A stretch of DNA of 15,010 nucleotides from Myxococcota bacterium (GCA_022447545.1 JAKVBI010000041.1:1-15010), one strand, 5' to 3'; shown: positions 1-9,086, numbered from the stretch's first letter. Numbers and translations: made by a program. Notes: generated by a model not told the origin, from the sequence alone.

Positions 1-3000
1 TGACCTCACCCGGGGCCTCGGTCACCGCCTACACCTACGACGCCCTCGGAAAGCCCGAGACCATCACCGATGCGCTGGGCCGCGTGACCCGCAACCACTA
101 CGACGCCGATGGGCGCCTGACCTCGACAGCCATCAATGCCGACGGTGCCAGCGACGAGAGCATCGAGACCACCACCACCTACGACGCCTTCGGCAACACC
201 ATCTCCATGGCTCGTTCGTATCGCGGCGCGGCCGAGAGCCAGTTCGAGGTGGCCTCCCGCTACGACGCCTTGAACCGGGTGGTTGCCCTGACGGACGCCA
301 ACGGATTCAGCGAAACCACCGTCTACGACGAGTTTGGCAACCGGGTTTCCATGACCCGCGGCGCCTACCTCCCCGCGGCGAGCGACCCCGACTACGACGC
401 CGCCAAAGCGGCCAACGCCTCCGCCCACGCCCAGACCACCGCCTACGCCTACGACGCCAATGACCGTCTACTCGAGACCACCGATGGCGAGGGCAACCAG
501 ACCGCCTGCACCTGGGATTCCCGAGGCAACAAGCTCTCCTCTACGGAGGGCATTGCGGGGCCCACCAGCAACGACCAGGAGCGCCTCGTCTCCACCCTCA
601 ACGAATGGGATCTCGCAGACCGCCTGACTCAGGTGACGTCGGGTTCCAGCCTCGTCCAAAACACCTACGACAGCGTGAGCAACGTCACCGAGACAAAAAC
701 GCGTGTGAGTGGAGAGGCGACCCCTGACGCGACCGACGATGTGTGGAACACCAAGCAATACACCTACGACCTGAATGGCCGAGTCGCGACGGAAACGAAC
801 TCTATTGGAACCACCGGTACCTACAGCTATGACGCCCTCGATCACGTCACCGAAAAGCGGGAAACAGGAACCGATTCGAACGGAACCCGGACTCGCACGG
901 ACCAGTACGAGTACGACAAGAATGGAAACGCGATCCGCACGACCGACGCCCTGGGAAACAGCACCACCTTCACCTATGACGCCGTAGGGAACCAAACCTC
1001 CAGCACCGATGCCCGACAGCTCTACACGAGCTTCGCCTACTACGATGGCGCCAACCGGTTGGTGTCCAGTGTCGACAACGAACGGTATCTGATCGAATAC
1101 GAACTCGATGCCTCCGGAAACACGACTGAAACCCGCACCTATATGGAGCCCTTGGCAAGCCCACCCTCCGTCGAGAGTCGACCCACACCGAACGATCCAG
1201 AGAACAGGCGCACCACGAAGAACACCTACGACGGGGCCAATCAACTCATCCGAGAGGATGCCGCGGACTCCTCCTATTCAACCTACACCTACACTTCGGC
1301 GAAAGACGCGCTTCAGAAAACTCTCCATCCCAGCTCGAATTCCGAGCCGTTGAGCCGAACCCTCGACACGACGCCACGCATCCAAGAATGGAACTGGGAT
1401 CACGCGGGGCGCATGACTCAGGCCACCGGCCTACGCCGTACCGATCAACCCGCGTCCGATGCCATCATCGAAACCTATCAATACGACGCAGCGAACAATC
1501 AGACGGTGAAGACGGTCTCGAATTCGATTCCACTGGCCAACGGAAACTCGGATCCCGACCGGGTCACCCAAATCCAATATGACGATCAGAATCGCCCCAT
1601 CCAACGAACCTACGGGTCGCTGGATCCATCGACCCAACAGACCGAAACCACCGAATTCGACGATGCAGGGAACATCCTCCGCTTTTCAAACGGCCAGGCG
1701 ATTCACCTCTTCGAATACGACGAACTGAACCGAATCCGTGCTTCGAAAGACCCCATGGGCAACGAGACCACCTATGCCTACGACGCATTCTCGTCCATCT
1801 CTTCGTTGACCGACGCCAAAGGCTCGACGACCCACTTCATCTATGACCTTCTCGGCCAATGCATCGAAATCAGATCAGCCGCGATGGAGTTCTTCTCCGC
1901 ACCGCCGCAATTCAGTACGGGAATCTGGAACCTCCTCGACTTCCTGGGAGCGAATGGAGATTTCGTCGCGCATCCCACCACAACCCTCACCTACGACGAG
2001 GTCGGAAACCTCGTTCAATACGCCACCCCCAATGCCAATTCCAACGAGGTCGACAAGTTTTCCCCTTTGATCACCGGGGACTACACGACGACCTACTGGT
2101 TCGATGGAAACAACCGGAAGATCGGCCAACTAAACGGTGACTTTGCGCTGCAGACCACCGAATACAATGCCACCGGAAGCGTCACCGCTGTGACCCGATC
2201 AAATGGAAAGATCGCCCCGAGCAGCGCTCCCCGCGCAGATACCGCACCGCCTCCGGCGGTCGAACCCATCACGCAAACTCTGGTACTCGACGCCGAAGAT
2301 CGGGTTCTGGAAAGCGTCTTCTCGGAAGTCGAGACCTACACCATCTCCACGCCTGCCACTGAAACCTCTCCCCCAGTCCTCCAGCCGATCAGAACACGCC
2401 TGGCTGATCGATCTTTCTACGATGCATGGGGAAACCTCGTCGAATCGAACGAAGGAGTCATGCTCGACGCAGCCGAACCTGGAGGCGTCTCCAGTTACTC
2501 GTATCACGACGCTCTCGGACGCCAGGTGGCGACGGTCGACGCAGACGGCTTCGTGATCGAAACGGCCTATGACAGCCAGGACCACGTCGTTCAACAGATC
2601 AATTACGTCAGCCCCATCCAGAATCCATCGGCCGGGACACTTCCAACTCCTTCCGGGACATCGTATGCGACCGACCAGGTCTACGATGCCACCGACAACC
2701 TCATCTACTCGAAAAGCCCATCCGTCATGACGACCAGCGGTCTCGCACGCGTGGGGACCTCCATGACCTATGACGAACGAGGAAACGAGACTCGTCGGGA
2801 AATCAATGTCGATTCAAGCGAAGCCAATTCCACGCTCACCGAGTACACCTACTACGACCTCAACGATCGCGAAGTAGCTGTCGTAGATGGAAACCGCGTC
2901 CTGAACATCACGCTATACGACAGCCTGGGAAACACCACACGCCTGGAGCGTTTCTACCAACAGGTCACTGCATCGGACACCCAACTAGCCACCGAACTTC

Positions 3001-6000
3001 CTTCGAATCCCGATTCACGCCAGGACCTCATCGACTTCTTCGGTATCAGCGAAAACAAAAACATGGATCAGTGGACGACTCTCGAATACAACCGATTGTC
3101 GAGGGCCAAAAAAGTCACGAGTCACGGATTCCAATCCTCCGGGGGTTCCGACGAATCGAGAGCCGACATCTCAATGGTCGCGGCGTACGATCCGAACGGA
3201 AACATCACTCGAAAGGTCCTGAACACCCCGGTCTCCGGAAACGTTCAAGCCTACGAATCAAACCAGAATGTCACGACACTGAACCAGTTCAACTCCCAGG
3301 GCATGATCGTGAACTCACTGCTTCCCAACGATTCAATTTCTCGAGTCGAATACAACACGGCCGGAAACACGACGGAAGCCTGGATCTCTCCCGCCTCTGT
3401 CGAACTTCCGCCGCGGCCCCAAGGAATTTCAGCTTCAGTCACCAATGGACTCAACCCCGAACTTCAGTTCGACTGGGCGATTGAAGCAGGACCGAGCGGA
3501 ATTTCCCCGGCCGAAGAGACGAACTCGTGGGTCTTCTGGGACAAGACCTCCCACACCATGGATCCAGACCACCCCACTCCCAGCATCTACCCAAATCAGC
3601 AACAGGGGACTCCGGTCCAAGACGAAAGTGGAGAGGTGGAACCGGCTCGGTTCAACACTCAATTTCCTGTCGAAACAGGAACGCCCATCTACTACCGGGT
3701 TTTCACCCAGAACACTGAAGGCCTATGGGCGTGGTCGCAGGAGTATTCGGTTACCGTCGAAACCACCAACACCGTCCGCTCCATCTCGACCGATGAGACA
3801 GACGGAACCTTTTCGATCACGGCCTCCTTCGCGGGCCCGGTGACATCCGCCAAACTCGTTCTTTCGGATTCAACCCACGTCACCATGGCGAACCAGGGGA
3901 CCGGTCAGATTTGGCGCGGAGAACTCGAAGGGATCTCTGCCCCCCAGGAAGAAGAGATCGCCATCGAGTGGGTCGCAGCAGGGGTCGTTTCCGAGTCCAC
4001 GCCAGAGACCCTTCTCAAGGCACCCTATCCGCACCAATTCGTGTCGGCGTCGGAAAATGACACGACCCAATGGGTCCAATGGAAAATCCCAACCGATACG
4101 GAAGGCAACCCGACGGGAACTACACAACGTGTCTTTTTCGAAGGCACCCTCCTCCCGGAAAATTCACAGCGAGTCAATCGAACACAGGAAAACCTTCAAT
4201 TCGCGCCCGAACTCACGACACCTGAACCACAGAACTACAGCATCATTTACGGAAACAGCCCCTACCCCGCCGACAGCACGTCAACCCAGGTGTCCATGCA
4301 AACCGGCGGTAGCGACACCACCATCGAGGTCACCCTGGGCAGCGACGAAGCACCCGAGGTAAACGAAGCCCTCAAGATCGAATGGAAACCCTCGGTGCCG
4401 ACAGATGGATACTTCCACACCGCGCTGGACATGACCCTGTCCGGAGCGACCTGGACGTCCCCTTCCATCGATCTAAATGCTTCTACAGCCTACGAGATCA
4501 AAGTCTTCTATACCGACTCCGAAGGCCACGAGGTCCTCGTCCAATGGATGGAGATCACCACACCGGACAGTGCTTCTTCGAGCACCGTGGGTCCAGTCCC
4601 CGGGCAGTCCATTTCCGCCCTTGCACAGGAAACCAATGGCGTGATCACTCGATCCGCTACGAGTTCGAGCCTCACGGTGTCACCTGGATACTTCTCAGGA
4701 GACGTCGACGCTTCGAGCACCTCGACTGCACTGTCGTCGATACCAAGCCCAGGAACCCTCGGCTTCCAACAAACCGAAGCACAGACGCCGACCTACTACA
4801 CAGAATACCGTTACGACGTCCTCGGCCGACTGGTCGAAACCAACGAAAACGATGGCATCTGGCGTACCTACGGTTTGGACAGCCGAGGAAACGCCCTCCT
4901 CACGCAGTTCTTCGGTTCGGAGATCTTTGCGGAATCTCCACCGCCAGGTTTTGTTGCCATCGAAACCTACGCGACGTACGACAACCGCAACAATCCAACT
5001 CAGGAATGGAGCCCCTTGATCGGCGACCCATCCGATGGGATTCGGGGAATTACCACGAGCACGTGGAACTTTGTCGGGGATCTGGAGCAACAAACCCAAC
5101 CTGGAATGAGCGTGCCCCTCATCTACACCTACGATGGAGTCGGCAACATCATCACCGAGGCCTACGGTGGCGATGGCATTCTCGTAGGTGATGTCTCCGT
5201 GACCACCCTGAAGAACCAGGCATACGACGAATTCGGAAACCTCGTACGAGAGACCCAGCCCGGCACCGGTTCCACCCTCGTTTATCAATACGGGGATGCA
5301 GAGGACCCGGATCTATCCAAACGCAACCGTCTGCTGGCGCGACAAACCGAGGGACTGAGCAACACCCTTGAAAATTTCACCTACGACTCCTTCGGGCGGA
5401 TCATCGAAACCGAGGATGGGGGCGGTAACCGAACCGCGCTTTCCTGGGACCAACGCAACCGACTGACCGAGATTTCAACTCCCGAAGGATCGACGACGAA
5501 CTACACCTACGACGCATTTGATCGCCAGATCTGGACTCGCGATGCGAATGGAAACTTCGCCGGACAGGCCTACGACTCCATGGGGAATCTGGATCACCAG
5601 TATAGCTACCGCAACGACCAGAACTCGGCAGCCGCCTTGCCATCGACGGTCGCCGAGGCGTTCGCGGGCCTGAAAACCGACAGCAGCTTTTACGATCAAC
5701 TCGTCGACATCGAAACCCCTCACGACATCTACAACAACATCATCAGCGAAACCTATCTCTTAGGGGGAAAAACAGAGCGGACGATCCGTCACTCATGGGA
5801 AGCTTTCGGGAGACTGAAAAGCACCTACGTGCAGTACACCGATATCGCTGGCTCGCCGATGACCACGTATTTCGTCAACGATACCTACGGGCGACGCACT
5901 GAACAGACCAGCACCAACGGACAGAAACTCGAGTTTACCTACGACGACGACAACAACACCACGAAGGTCGAAGATCGGACTCTCGGCCAAACGACCGATT

Positions 6001-9000
6001 ACCAGTACGACATCGCCGGACGTAGAACAAAGGAAACGAGAACGGGATGGAGCCAATCCGAAGACAATGCGACCATCGACTACTCGTATTGGGAAAACGG
6101 ATGGCTGAGGAGTTGGTCGAACCATGCCGACTCGGAAACCTTTTCGTCCACCTACCACTATGACCAGAGTGGCAATACGGTCACGATTGGCCGATCGGTC
6201 CCGACTCTCTATCAGGCCGCCCAGGAACCGACCGCTCACACCTACACCTACGACGCCGCCAATCGTGTCATGGCCTACCAGAACGGTGACGAAGAGCGAA
6301 AGACCTTTACCTATGACAATGCGGGAAATCGAGCGAACGCGGAGGCTTACCAGAAGACGGGGGGATCCTGGACGCCAACCTCCTCTCAATCCTACACCTA
6401 CGACAAAGATGGCCTGGTGACGAGCAGTGTGGGAACCAACGACCAGAGTTGGACCTACGATTCGGTCGGGAACATCACTCGGTTCAGCCAGGATCCCGGT
6501 ACTGATGACGCCATCTTGGAGACCTACACCTACAGCAGCACATATCTCGAAATCAGTTCGACTTCCGAGGACGAATCGGCCGGGACGAACTCGACAACGA
6601 ACACCACGTACAACGATTGGGCGCAAACCAGCGAAGTCGAGAACATCGATCACGAGAACGACGACGATACCGATGACTTTTCCTACGTCTACAACCCCAA
6701 CGGCCTCGTGAAACAAATCGATGGTACTGGTGACGGAAGTCTCACCGGATCCTCAAAAATGAACTACGACGCGAATGACAACCTGTCGAAACTGAATCTT
6801 GGGGAGAATCAGAACAGCGATTCGGATGAAATCAAGAGTTTTTCATTCGATGCTCAAGGACACATCATCTCCAGAAAATGGGATCCTGGACAGAGCGACT
6901 CGGACGACTACCCCGACGACTTCGCTCGGCGGAGCCACTACTTCTACGCGAACGGAAACCCTGTAGGCGAATACGGGGTCCAAGGCACCGACGACTCCCT
7001 CTACTACTACATCGACGAGACCAACGACGACGCGACCTCCGTGTACCAGGTACTCCAAGACATCGGCCAGTACTTTCCAAGCACCACCATTGAACAGCAC
7101 TCGATCGCGTCGGGAGACACCCTCGCCTCCCTGGCAGGCACCTACTACGGAAACCCAAGCCTGTGGTTCATCATTGCCGAAGCCAACGGGCTCGATCCCG
7201 CAACGGAATTAGCCGTGGGATCGCAGGTCGTCATCCCCAACACCGTCGAAAACGGCCGAATCCCCTACGACTCACACGCGGTTTACGATGCCGGCAACAT
7301 CATAGGTTCGGAACTCCCCCAACTGAAGGCCCCATCGCCAGGCGCATGCAAGGAGATCCTGGCGATTGTGATCACGATCATCGTGACGGTCATCGCGATC
7401 GTCGCGACCGTCTTGACCGCAGGAGCCGCCTCGGCATCCCTCGTTGCAGCCATTGGTATCGACAGTGCAATTCTCGCGACTACGGTTTCTGTGGTGGTGG
7501 GTGCTGCGATCGGTGCTGGATTTTTTGCCGTCTCCAACGCCATCGAACAAGGCGTCTACATCGGGCTCGGTCTTCAGGAAGAATTCAGCTGGAAAGACGT
7601 GGGAGTTTCCGCGATCACAGGAGCCTTCATGGGGGCTGGATTGGGTCTGACGGGTGCTGTCGAAGCACTCATCGGAGAAGGAGCCGAGGAGATCGGTGGA
7701 ATCGCCGCTCCCAAAGCGGCCCGAGCGGCAAGAGCCGCCGCGGGAGGCCTATCCGTTCTCGGGACAATCACGACCGAAGAGATCACGACCGGAAAAATCA
7801 ACTGGAAGGTCCTGGGCATTCAAATTGGCATCGAGGCGACGCTCGGATATGCGGATTGGAGGTTCTCGTCCGAAGCAAAGGGGACGCGAAAAAGCATCGA
7901 AGAGTTGAATACAGCAGAGAAGGAGTTCTACCGCGACCCCATCAACACAAGGAAGTTCGAACAACAAAACCAACTTGCCGAATTAAAATTCCAACAGGAA
8001 GGCGCACTCAGGAACTTCCAGGGAGAAGAGGACGGAAGAATCCGCTTGATGGCCGACCAAGAAAACGAGCGAGCTGCGTTGATCGAAGAACAAACCAGAA
8101 CGTTGAATGCTGAAAAAAAGTTTTACAGTGAAGAATTCGCAAAAAGACGAAAAGGAATTCTCAAGAACTGGTCGAAGGAAGAACAAGAAGAGTGGGAGAA
8201 GACTCAAGATGAACCGAATCGATTCAAGCGAGCCTGGAAGAGATCCGGACACGAAGCAATCGTAAGAATTGGCCTGAACACCGAAGACGTGGGAGTCGAA
8301 AGTAAGGAACATCTCGAAGACTGGAATGAAGCCGGCGAGAAACCTGAAACGTCGCCGACGAGAGCCTCGACCTCCCAGCGCATGAGCGGAGATGAGTTCG
8401 GCGCGATCGGCATGGGTCGATCGGCGAACGCTCGAACCGGTTCGTCGTACGGCAACGATGCAACCGGGACGAATTCCCGTCGGAACGCCTCGACGGTTCC
8501 CTCGGTGAGTCGAAGCGTCCGTTCCGGGAACGACCTCTTTCAGAGCAGCCCGGATACGGGCAATCCAGGAGGAGTCGGGACCGACTATGCTTCCGAAAGC
8601 CGCCAAAACAGACTCTTCGGTTCCATGAGGACGACTACCGAAGCTCTCCGCCTCAGTCGCTCAGCCCGGCAGGCAGCGTCGGCCTTCGAAGATCGGATGC
8701 GAATCCAAGTCCCAGCCACGTTCTCCAGCGCTCGATTGCGCTTTGCCCTGGTGGCGGGAAACCCGAAATCCGTCGGACAATTCTTGCGGAGTTCCAAGGT
8801 GGTTGACTTCGCTACCAGAAACACCGGACTCGTCGGAGCGCCATCCACGCGAAATTCCGGCAAGGCCCCTGCCGCGCCTCAGACGCAATCCGAATTCGAT
8901 CGAACCCAGATTCTCCAGGGGTTCACTGGCGCCATCACGGCCGCGGTATTTCTGAACCGTGAGCCCACGCGGAGACTCGCGGGAATGCCCCTGACCGAAA

Positions 9001-9086
9001 CCGTCAGCGCCACAAAGCGGCTCAGCGCAACCTTCACGCTATCGGGTGCAGCCAGCACCGCACGGCTGGCCGCCTCGACCTCATAG
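1..9086 (+). CDS. Giant RHS/YD-repeat protein with LysM domain and coiled-coil C-terminus (5' partial)
   Basis: The frame is open from the left edge (first whole codon at nt 3) to TAG at 9084-9086, giving 3,027 visible residues. The true start lies outside the window, and the GTG at 84 sits inside a YD repeat, so it is not a start. Numbering from nt 3, the order is YD repeats (about 1-1129), beta-sandwich-like insertion plus Ser/Thr linker (1130-1597), YD repeats (1598-2339), LysM (2366-2413), hydrophobic region (2452-2511), charged coiled coil (about 2630-2750) and a Ser/Arg/Gly-rich tail to 3027. I noticed only three cysteines, as expected for an exported protein. YD repeats of this family form a hollow beta-shell that carries or displays a C-terminal effector. 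I see no DPxGxxGG core-end motif, no recognisable toxin and no immunity gene downstream. A secreted or cell-surface role in contact or competition is inference; an adhesin or wall-bound structural protein is the alternative. Family call is certain, role is not. Confidence 0.93.
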   Translation, partial: TSPGASVTAYTYDALGKPETITDALGRVTRNHYDADGRLTSTAINADGASDESIETTTTYDAFGNTISMARSYRGAAESQFEVASRYDALNRVVALTDANGFSETTVYDEFGNRVSMTRGAYLPAASDPDYDAAKAANASAHAQTTAYAYDANDRLLETTDGEGNQTACTWDSRGNKLSSTEGIAGPTSNDQERLVSTLNEWDLADRLTQVTSGSSLVQNTYDSVSNVTETKTRVSGEATPDATDDVWNTKQYTYDLNGRVATETNSIGTTGTYSYDALDHVTEKRETGTDSNGTRTRTDQYEYDKNGNAIRTTDALGNSTTFTYDAVGNQTSSTDARQLYTSFAYYDGANRLVSSVDNERYLIEYELDASGNTTETRTYMEPLASPPSVESRPTPNDPENRRTTKNTYDGANQLIREDAADSSYSTYTYTSAKDALQKTLHPSSNSEPLSRTLDTTPRIQEWNWDHAGRMTQATGLRRTDQPASDAIIETYQYDAANNQTVKTVSNSIPLANGNSDPDRVTQIQYDDQNRPIQRTYGSLDPSTQQTETTEFDDAGNILRFSNGQAIHLFEYDELNRIRASKDPMGNETTYAYDAFSSISSLTDAKGSTTHFIYDLLGQCIEIRSAAMEFFSAPPQFSTGIWNLLDFLGANGDFVAHPTTTLTYDEVGNLVQYATPNANSNEVDKFSPLITGDYTTTYWFDGNNRKIGQLNGDFALQTTEYNATGSVTAVTRSNGKIAPSSAPRADTAPPPAVEPITQTLVLDAEDRVLESVFSEVETYTISTPATETSPPVLQPIRTRLADRSFYDAWGNLVESNEGVMLDAAEPGGVSSYSYHDALGRQVATVDADGFVIETAYDSQDHVVQQINYVSPIQNPSAGTLPTPSGTSYATDQVYDATDNLIYSKSPSVMTTSGLARVGTSMTYDERGNETRREINVDSSEANSTLTEYTYYDLNDREVAVVDGNRVLNITLYDSLGNTTRLERFYQQVTASDTQLATELPSNPDSRQDLIDFFGISENKNMDQWTTLEYNRLSRAKKVTSHGFQSSGGSDESRADISMVAAYDPNGNITRKVLNTPVSGNVQAYESNQNVTTLNQFNSQGMIVNSLLPNDSISRVEYNTAGNTTEAWISPASVELPPRPQGISASVTNGLNPELQFDWAIEAGPSGISPAEETNSWVFWDKTSHTMDPDHPTPSIYPNQQQGTPVQDESGEVEPARFNTQFPVETGTPIYYRVFTQNTEGLWAWSQEYSVTVETTNTVRSISTDETDGTFSITASFAGPVTSAKLVLSDSTHVTMANQGTGQIWRGELEGISAPQEEEIAIEWVAAGVVSESTPETLLKAPYPHQFVSASENDTTQWVQWKIPTDTEGNPTGTTQRVFFEGTLLPENSQRVNRTQENLQFAPELTTPEPQNYSIIYGNSPYPADSTSTQVSMQTGGSDTTIEVTLGSDEAPEVNEALKIEWKPSVPTDGYFHTALDMTLSGATWTSPSIDLNASTAYEIKVFYTDSEGHEVLVQWMEITTPDSASSSTVGPVPGQSISALAQETNGVITRSATSSSLTVSPGYFSGDVDASSTSTALSSIPSPGTLGFQQTEAQTPTYYTEYRYDVLGRLVETNENDGIWRTYGLDSRGNALLTQFFGSEIFAESPPPGFVAIETYATYDNRNNPTQEWSPLIGDPSDGIRGITTSTWNFVGDLEQQTQPGMSVPLIYTYDGVGNIITEAYGGDGILVGDVSVTTLKNQAYDEFGNLVRETQPGTGSTLVYQYGDAEDPDLSKRNRLLARQTEGLSNTLENFTYDSFGRIIETEDGGGNRTALSWDQRNRLTEISTPEGSTTNYTYDAFDRQIWTRDANGNFAGQAYDSMGNLDHQYSYRNDQNSAAALPSTVAEAFAGLKTDSSFYDQLVDIETPHDIYNNIISETYLLGGKTERTIRHSWEAFGRLKSTYVQYTDIAGSPMTTYFVNDTYGRRTEQTSTNGQKLEFTYDDDNNTTKVEDRTLGQTTDYQYDIAGRRTKETRTGWSQSEDNATIDYSYWENGWLRSWSNHADSETFSSTYHYDQSGNTVTIGRSVPTLYQAAQEPTAHTYTYDAANRVMAYQNGDEERKTFTYDNAGNRANAEAYQKTGGSWTPTSSQSYTYDKDGLVTSSVGTNDQSWTYDSVGNITRFSQDPGTDDAILETYTYSSTYLEISSTSEDESAGTNSTTNTTYNDWAQTSEVENIDHENDDDTDDFSYVYNPNGLVKQIDGTGDGSLTGSSKMNYDANDNLSKLNLGENQNSDSDEIKSFSFDAQGHIISRKWDPGQSDSDDYPDDFARRSHYFYANGNPVGEYGVQGTDDSLYYYIDETNDDATSVYQVLQDIGQYFPSTTIEQHSIASGDTLASLAGTYYGNPSLWFIIAEANGLDPATELAVGSQVVIPNTVENGRIPYDSHAVYDAGNIIGSELPQLKAPSPGACKEILAIVITIIVTVIAIVATVLTAGAASASLVAAIGIDSAILATTVSVVVGAAIGAGFFAVSNAIEQGVYIGLGLQEEFSWKDVGVSAITGAFMGAGLGLTGAVEALIGEGAEEIGGIAAPKAARAARAAAGGLSVLGTITTEEITTGKINWKVLGIQIGIEATLGYADWRFSSEAKGTRKSIEELNTAEKEFYRDPINTRKFEQQNQLAELKFQQEGALRNFQGEEDGRIRLMADQENERAALIEEQTRTLNAEKKFYSEEFAKRRKGILKNWSKEEQEEWEKTQDEPNRFKRAWKRSGHEAIVRIGLNTEDVGVESKEHLEDWNEAGEKPETSPTRASTSQRMSGDEFGAIGMGRSANARTGSSYGNDATGTNSRRNASTVPSVSRSVRSGNDLFQSSPDTGNPGGVGTDYASESRQNRLFGSMRTTTEALRLSRSARQAASAFEDRMRIQVPATFSSARLRFALVAGNPKSVGQFLRSSKVVDFATRNTGLVGAPSTRNSGKAPAAPQTQSEFDRTQILQGFTGAITAAVFLNREPTRRLAGMPLTETVSATKRLSATFTLSGAASTARLAASTS
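3..3390 (+). repeat. YD-repeat block 1 of the RHS protein
   Basis: This block encodes many imperfect repeats of the form Y-x-Y-D-x-x-G-N/R-x-x, spaced about 20-40 residues apart. Examples are YTYDALGK near nt 30, TYDAFGN near 177 and TYDAVGN near 975. The repeats are visible at DNA level as recurring tacacctacgacgcc-like words. The last clear repeat is VEYNTAGN near nt 3345. Gly-Asn codons are GGC-AAC in the first 530 nt and mostly GGA-AAC afterwards, which marks a composition change inside the block. Confidence 0.92.
3391..4793 (+). other. Beta-sandwich-like insertion and Ser/Thr-rich linker splitting the YD repeats
   Basis: For about 468 codons the YD repeat pattern stops. The segment opens with a Pro-rich hinge (VELPPRPQG). 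It continues with alternating hydrophobic/polar strands resembling fibronectin-III or Ig-like modules, for example YYRVFTQNTEGLWAWSQ near nt 3690 and AYEIKVFYTDSEGHE near 4490. By eye I divide it into about four modules (roughly 3406-3770, 3774-4020, 4023-4310 and 4311-4570), followed by a Ser/Thr/Pro-rich linker to 4793. YD repeats resume at YRYDVLGRL. Module boundaries and the fold are inferred from sequence texture only. Confidence 0.6.
4794..7020 (+). repeat. YD-repeat block 2 of the RHS protein
   Basis: YD repeats resume at YRYDVLGRL (nt 4806) and run to about YYYIDET (nt 7002-7022). Strong copies include TYDAFDRQIW near 5508, TYDAANRVMAY near 6246 and TYDNAGNR near 6309. The block ends with FYANGNPVGEYG and YYYIDET. 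This is the place where a canonical RHS core would carry its conserved end motif (DPxGxxGG type), and I do not see that motif here. The chain instead passes straight into a LysM domain. Confidence 0.9.
7098..7241 (+). other. LysM domain within the RHS protein
   Basis: The 48-residue segment starts HSIASGDTLASLAGTYYG, continues with a W-x-I-I-A-E-A-N-G-L stretch and ends in G-S-Q-V-V-I-P-N. These are the hallmark positions of a LysM module: the GDTL turn, the YG, the I-x-x-A-N in the second helix and the terminal I-P. LysM binds the glycan backbone of peptidoglycan and related GlcNAc polymers. Single LysM modules between a YD shell and a hydrophobic C-terminal region are, as I recall, a recurring layout in large proteobacterial RHS-like proteins. 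Confidence 0.85.
7356..7535 (+). other. Long hydrophobic Ala/Gly/Val/Ile region after the LysM domain
   Basis: About 60 residues are almost entirely Ile, Val, Ala, Gly and Thr, starting ILAIVITIIVTVIAIVATVL and ending near GAAIGAGFFAV. The stretch could form two or three membrane-crossing helices or a glycine-zipper pair. It follows a short Pro/Cys hinge (APSPGACKE) and is followed by FSWKDVGVSAITGAFMGAG, a further Gly/Ala-rich helix. In LysM-bearing RHS proteins this segment is thought to enter or cross a membrane. That role is inference here. Confidence 0.7.
7890..8335 (+). other. AT-rich charged coiled-coil segment of the RHS protein
   Basis: The encoded stretch is dense in Glu, Lys, Gln and Arg with heptad-like hydrophobics, for example EEQTRTLNAEKKFYSEEFAK and WSKEEQEEWEK. 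A long alpha-helical coiled coil is the natural reading. Base composition falls sharply: nt 8101-8160 is about 33% GC, against roughly 55% for the YD region and over 60% after nt 8340. It sits where RHS proteins normally carry the exchangeable C-terminal effector, but I recognise no enzyme motif. Confidence 0.65.

Noticed and set aside
5793-6716. Long antisense open frames inside the RHS gene (also 468-1244 and 2199-2594)
   Set aside because: They mirror the repeated Tyr-Asp/Gly-Asn codons of the sense strand, give Val/Gly/Arg-rich nonsense without family motifs, and lack convincing ribosome sites.
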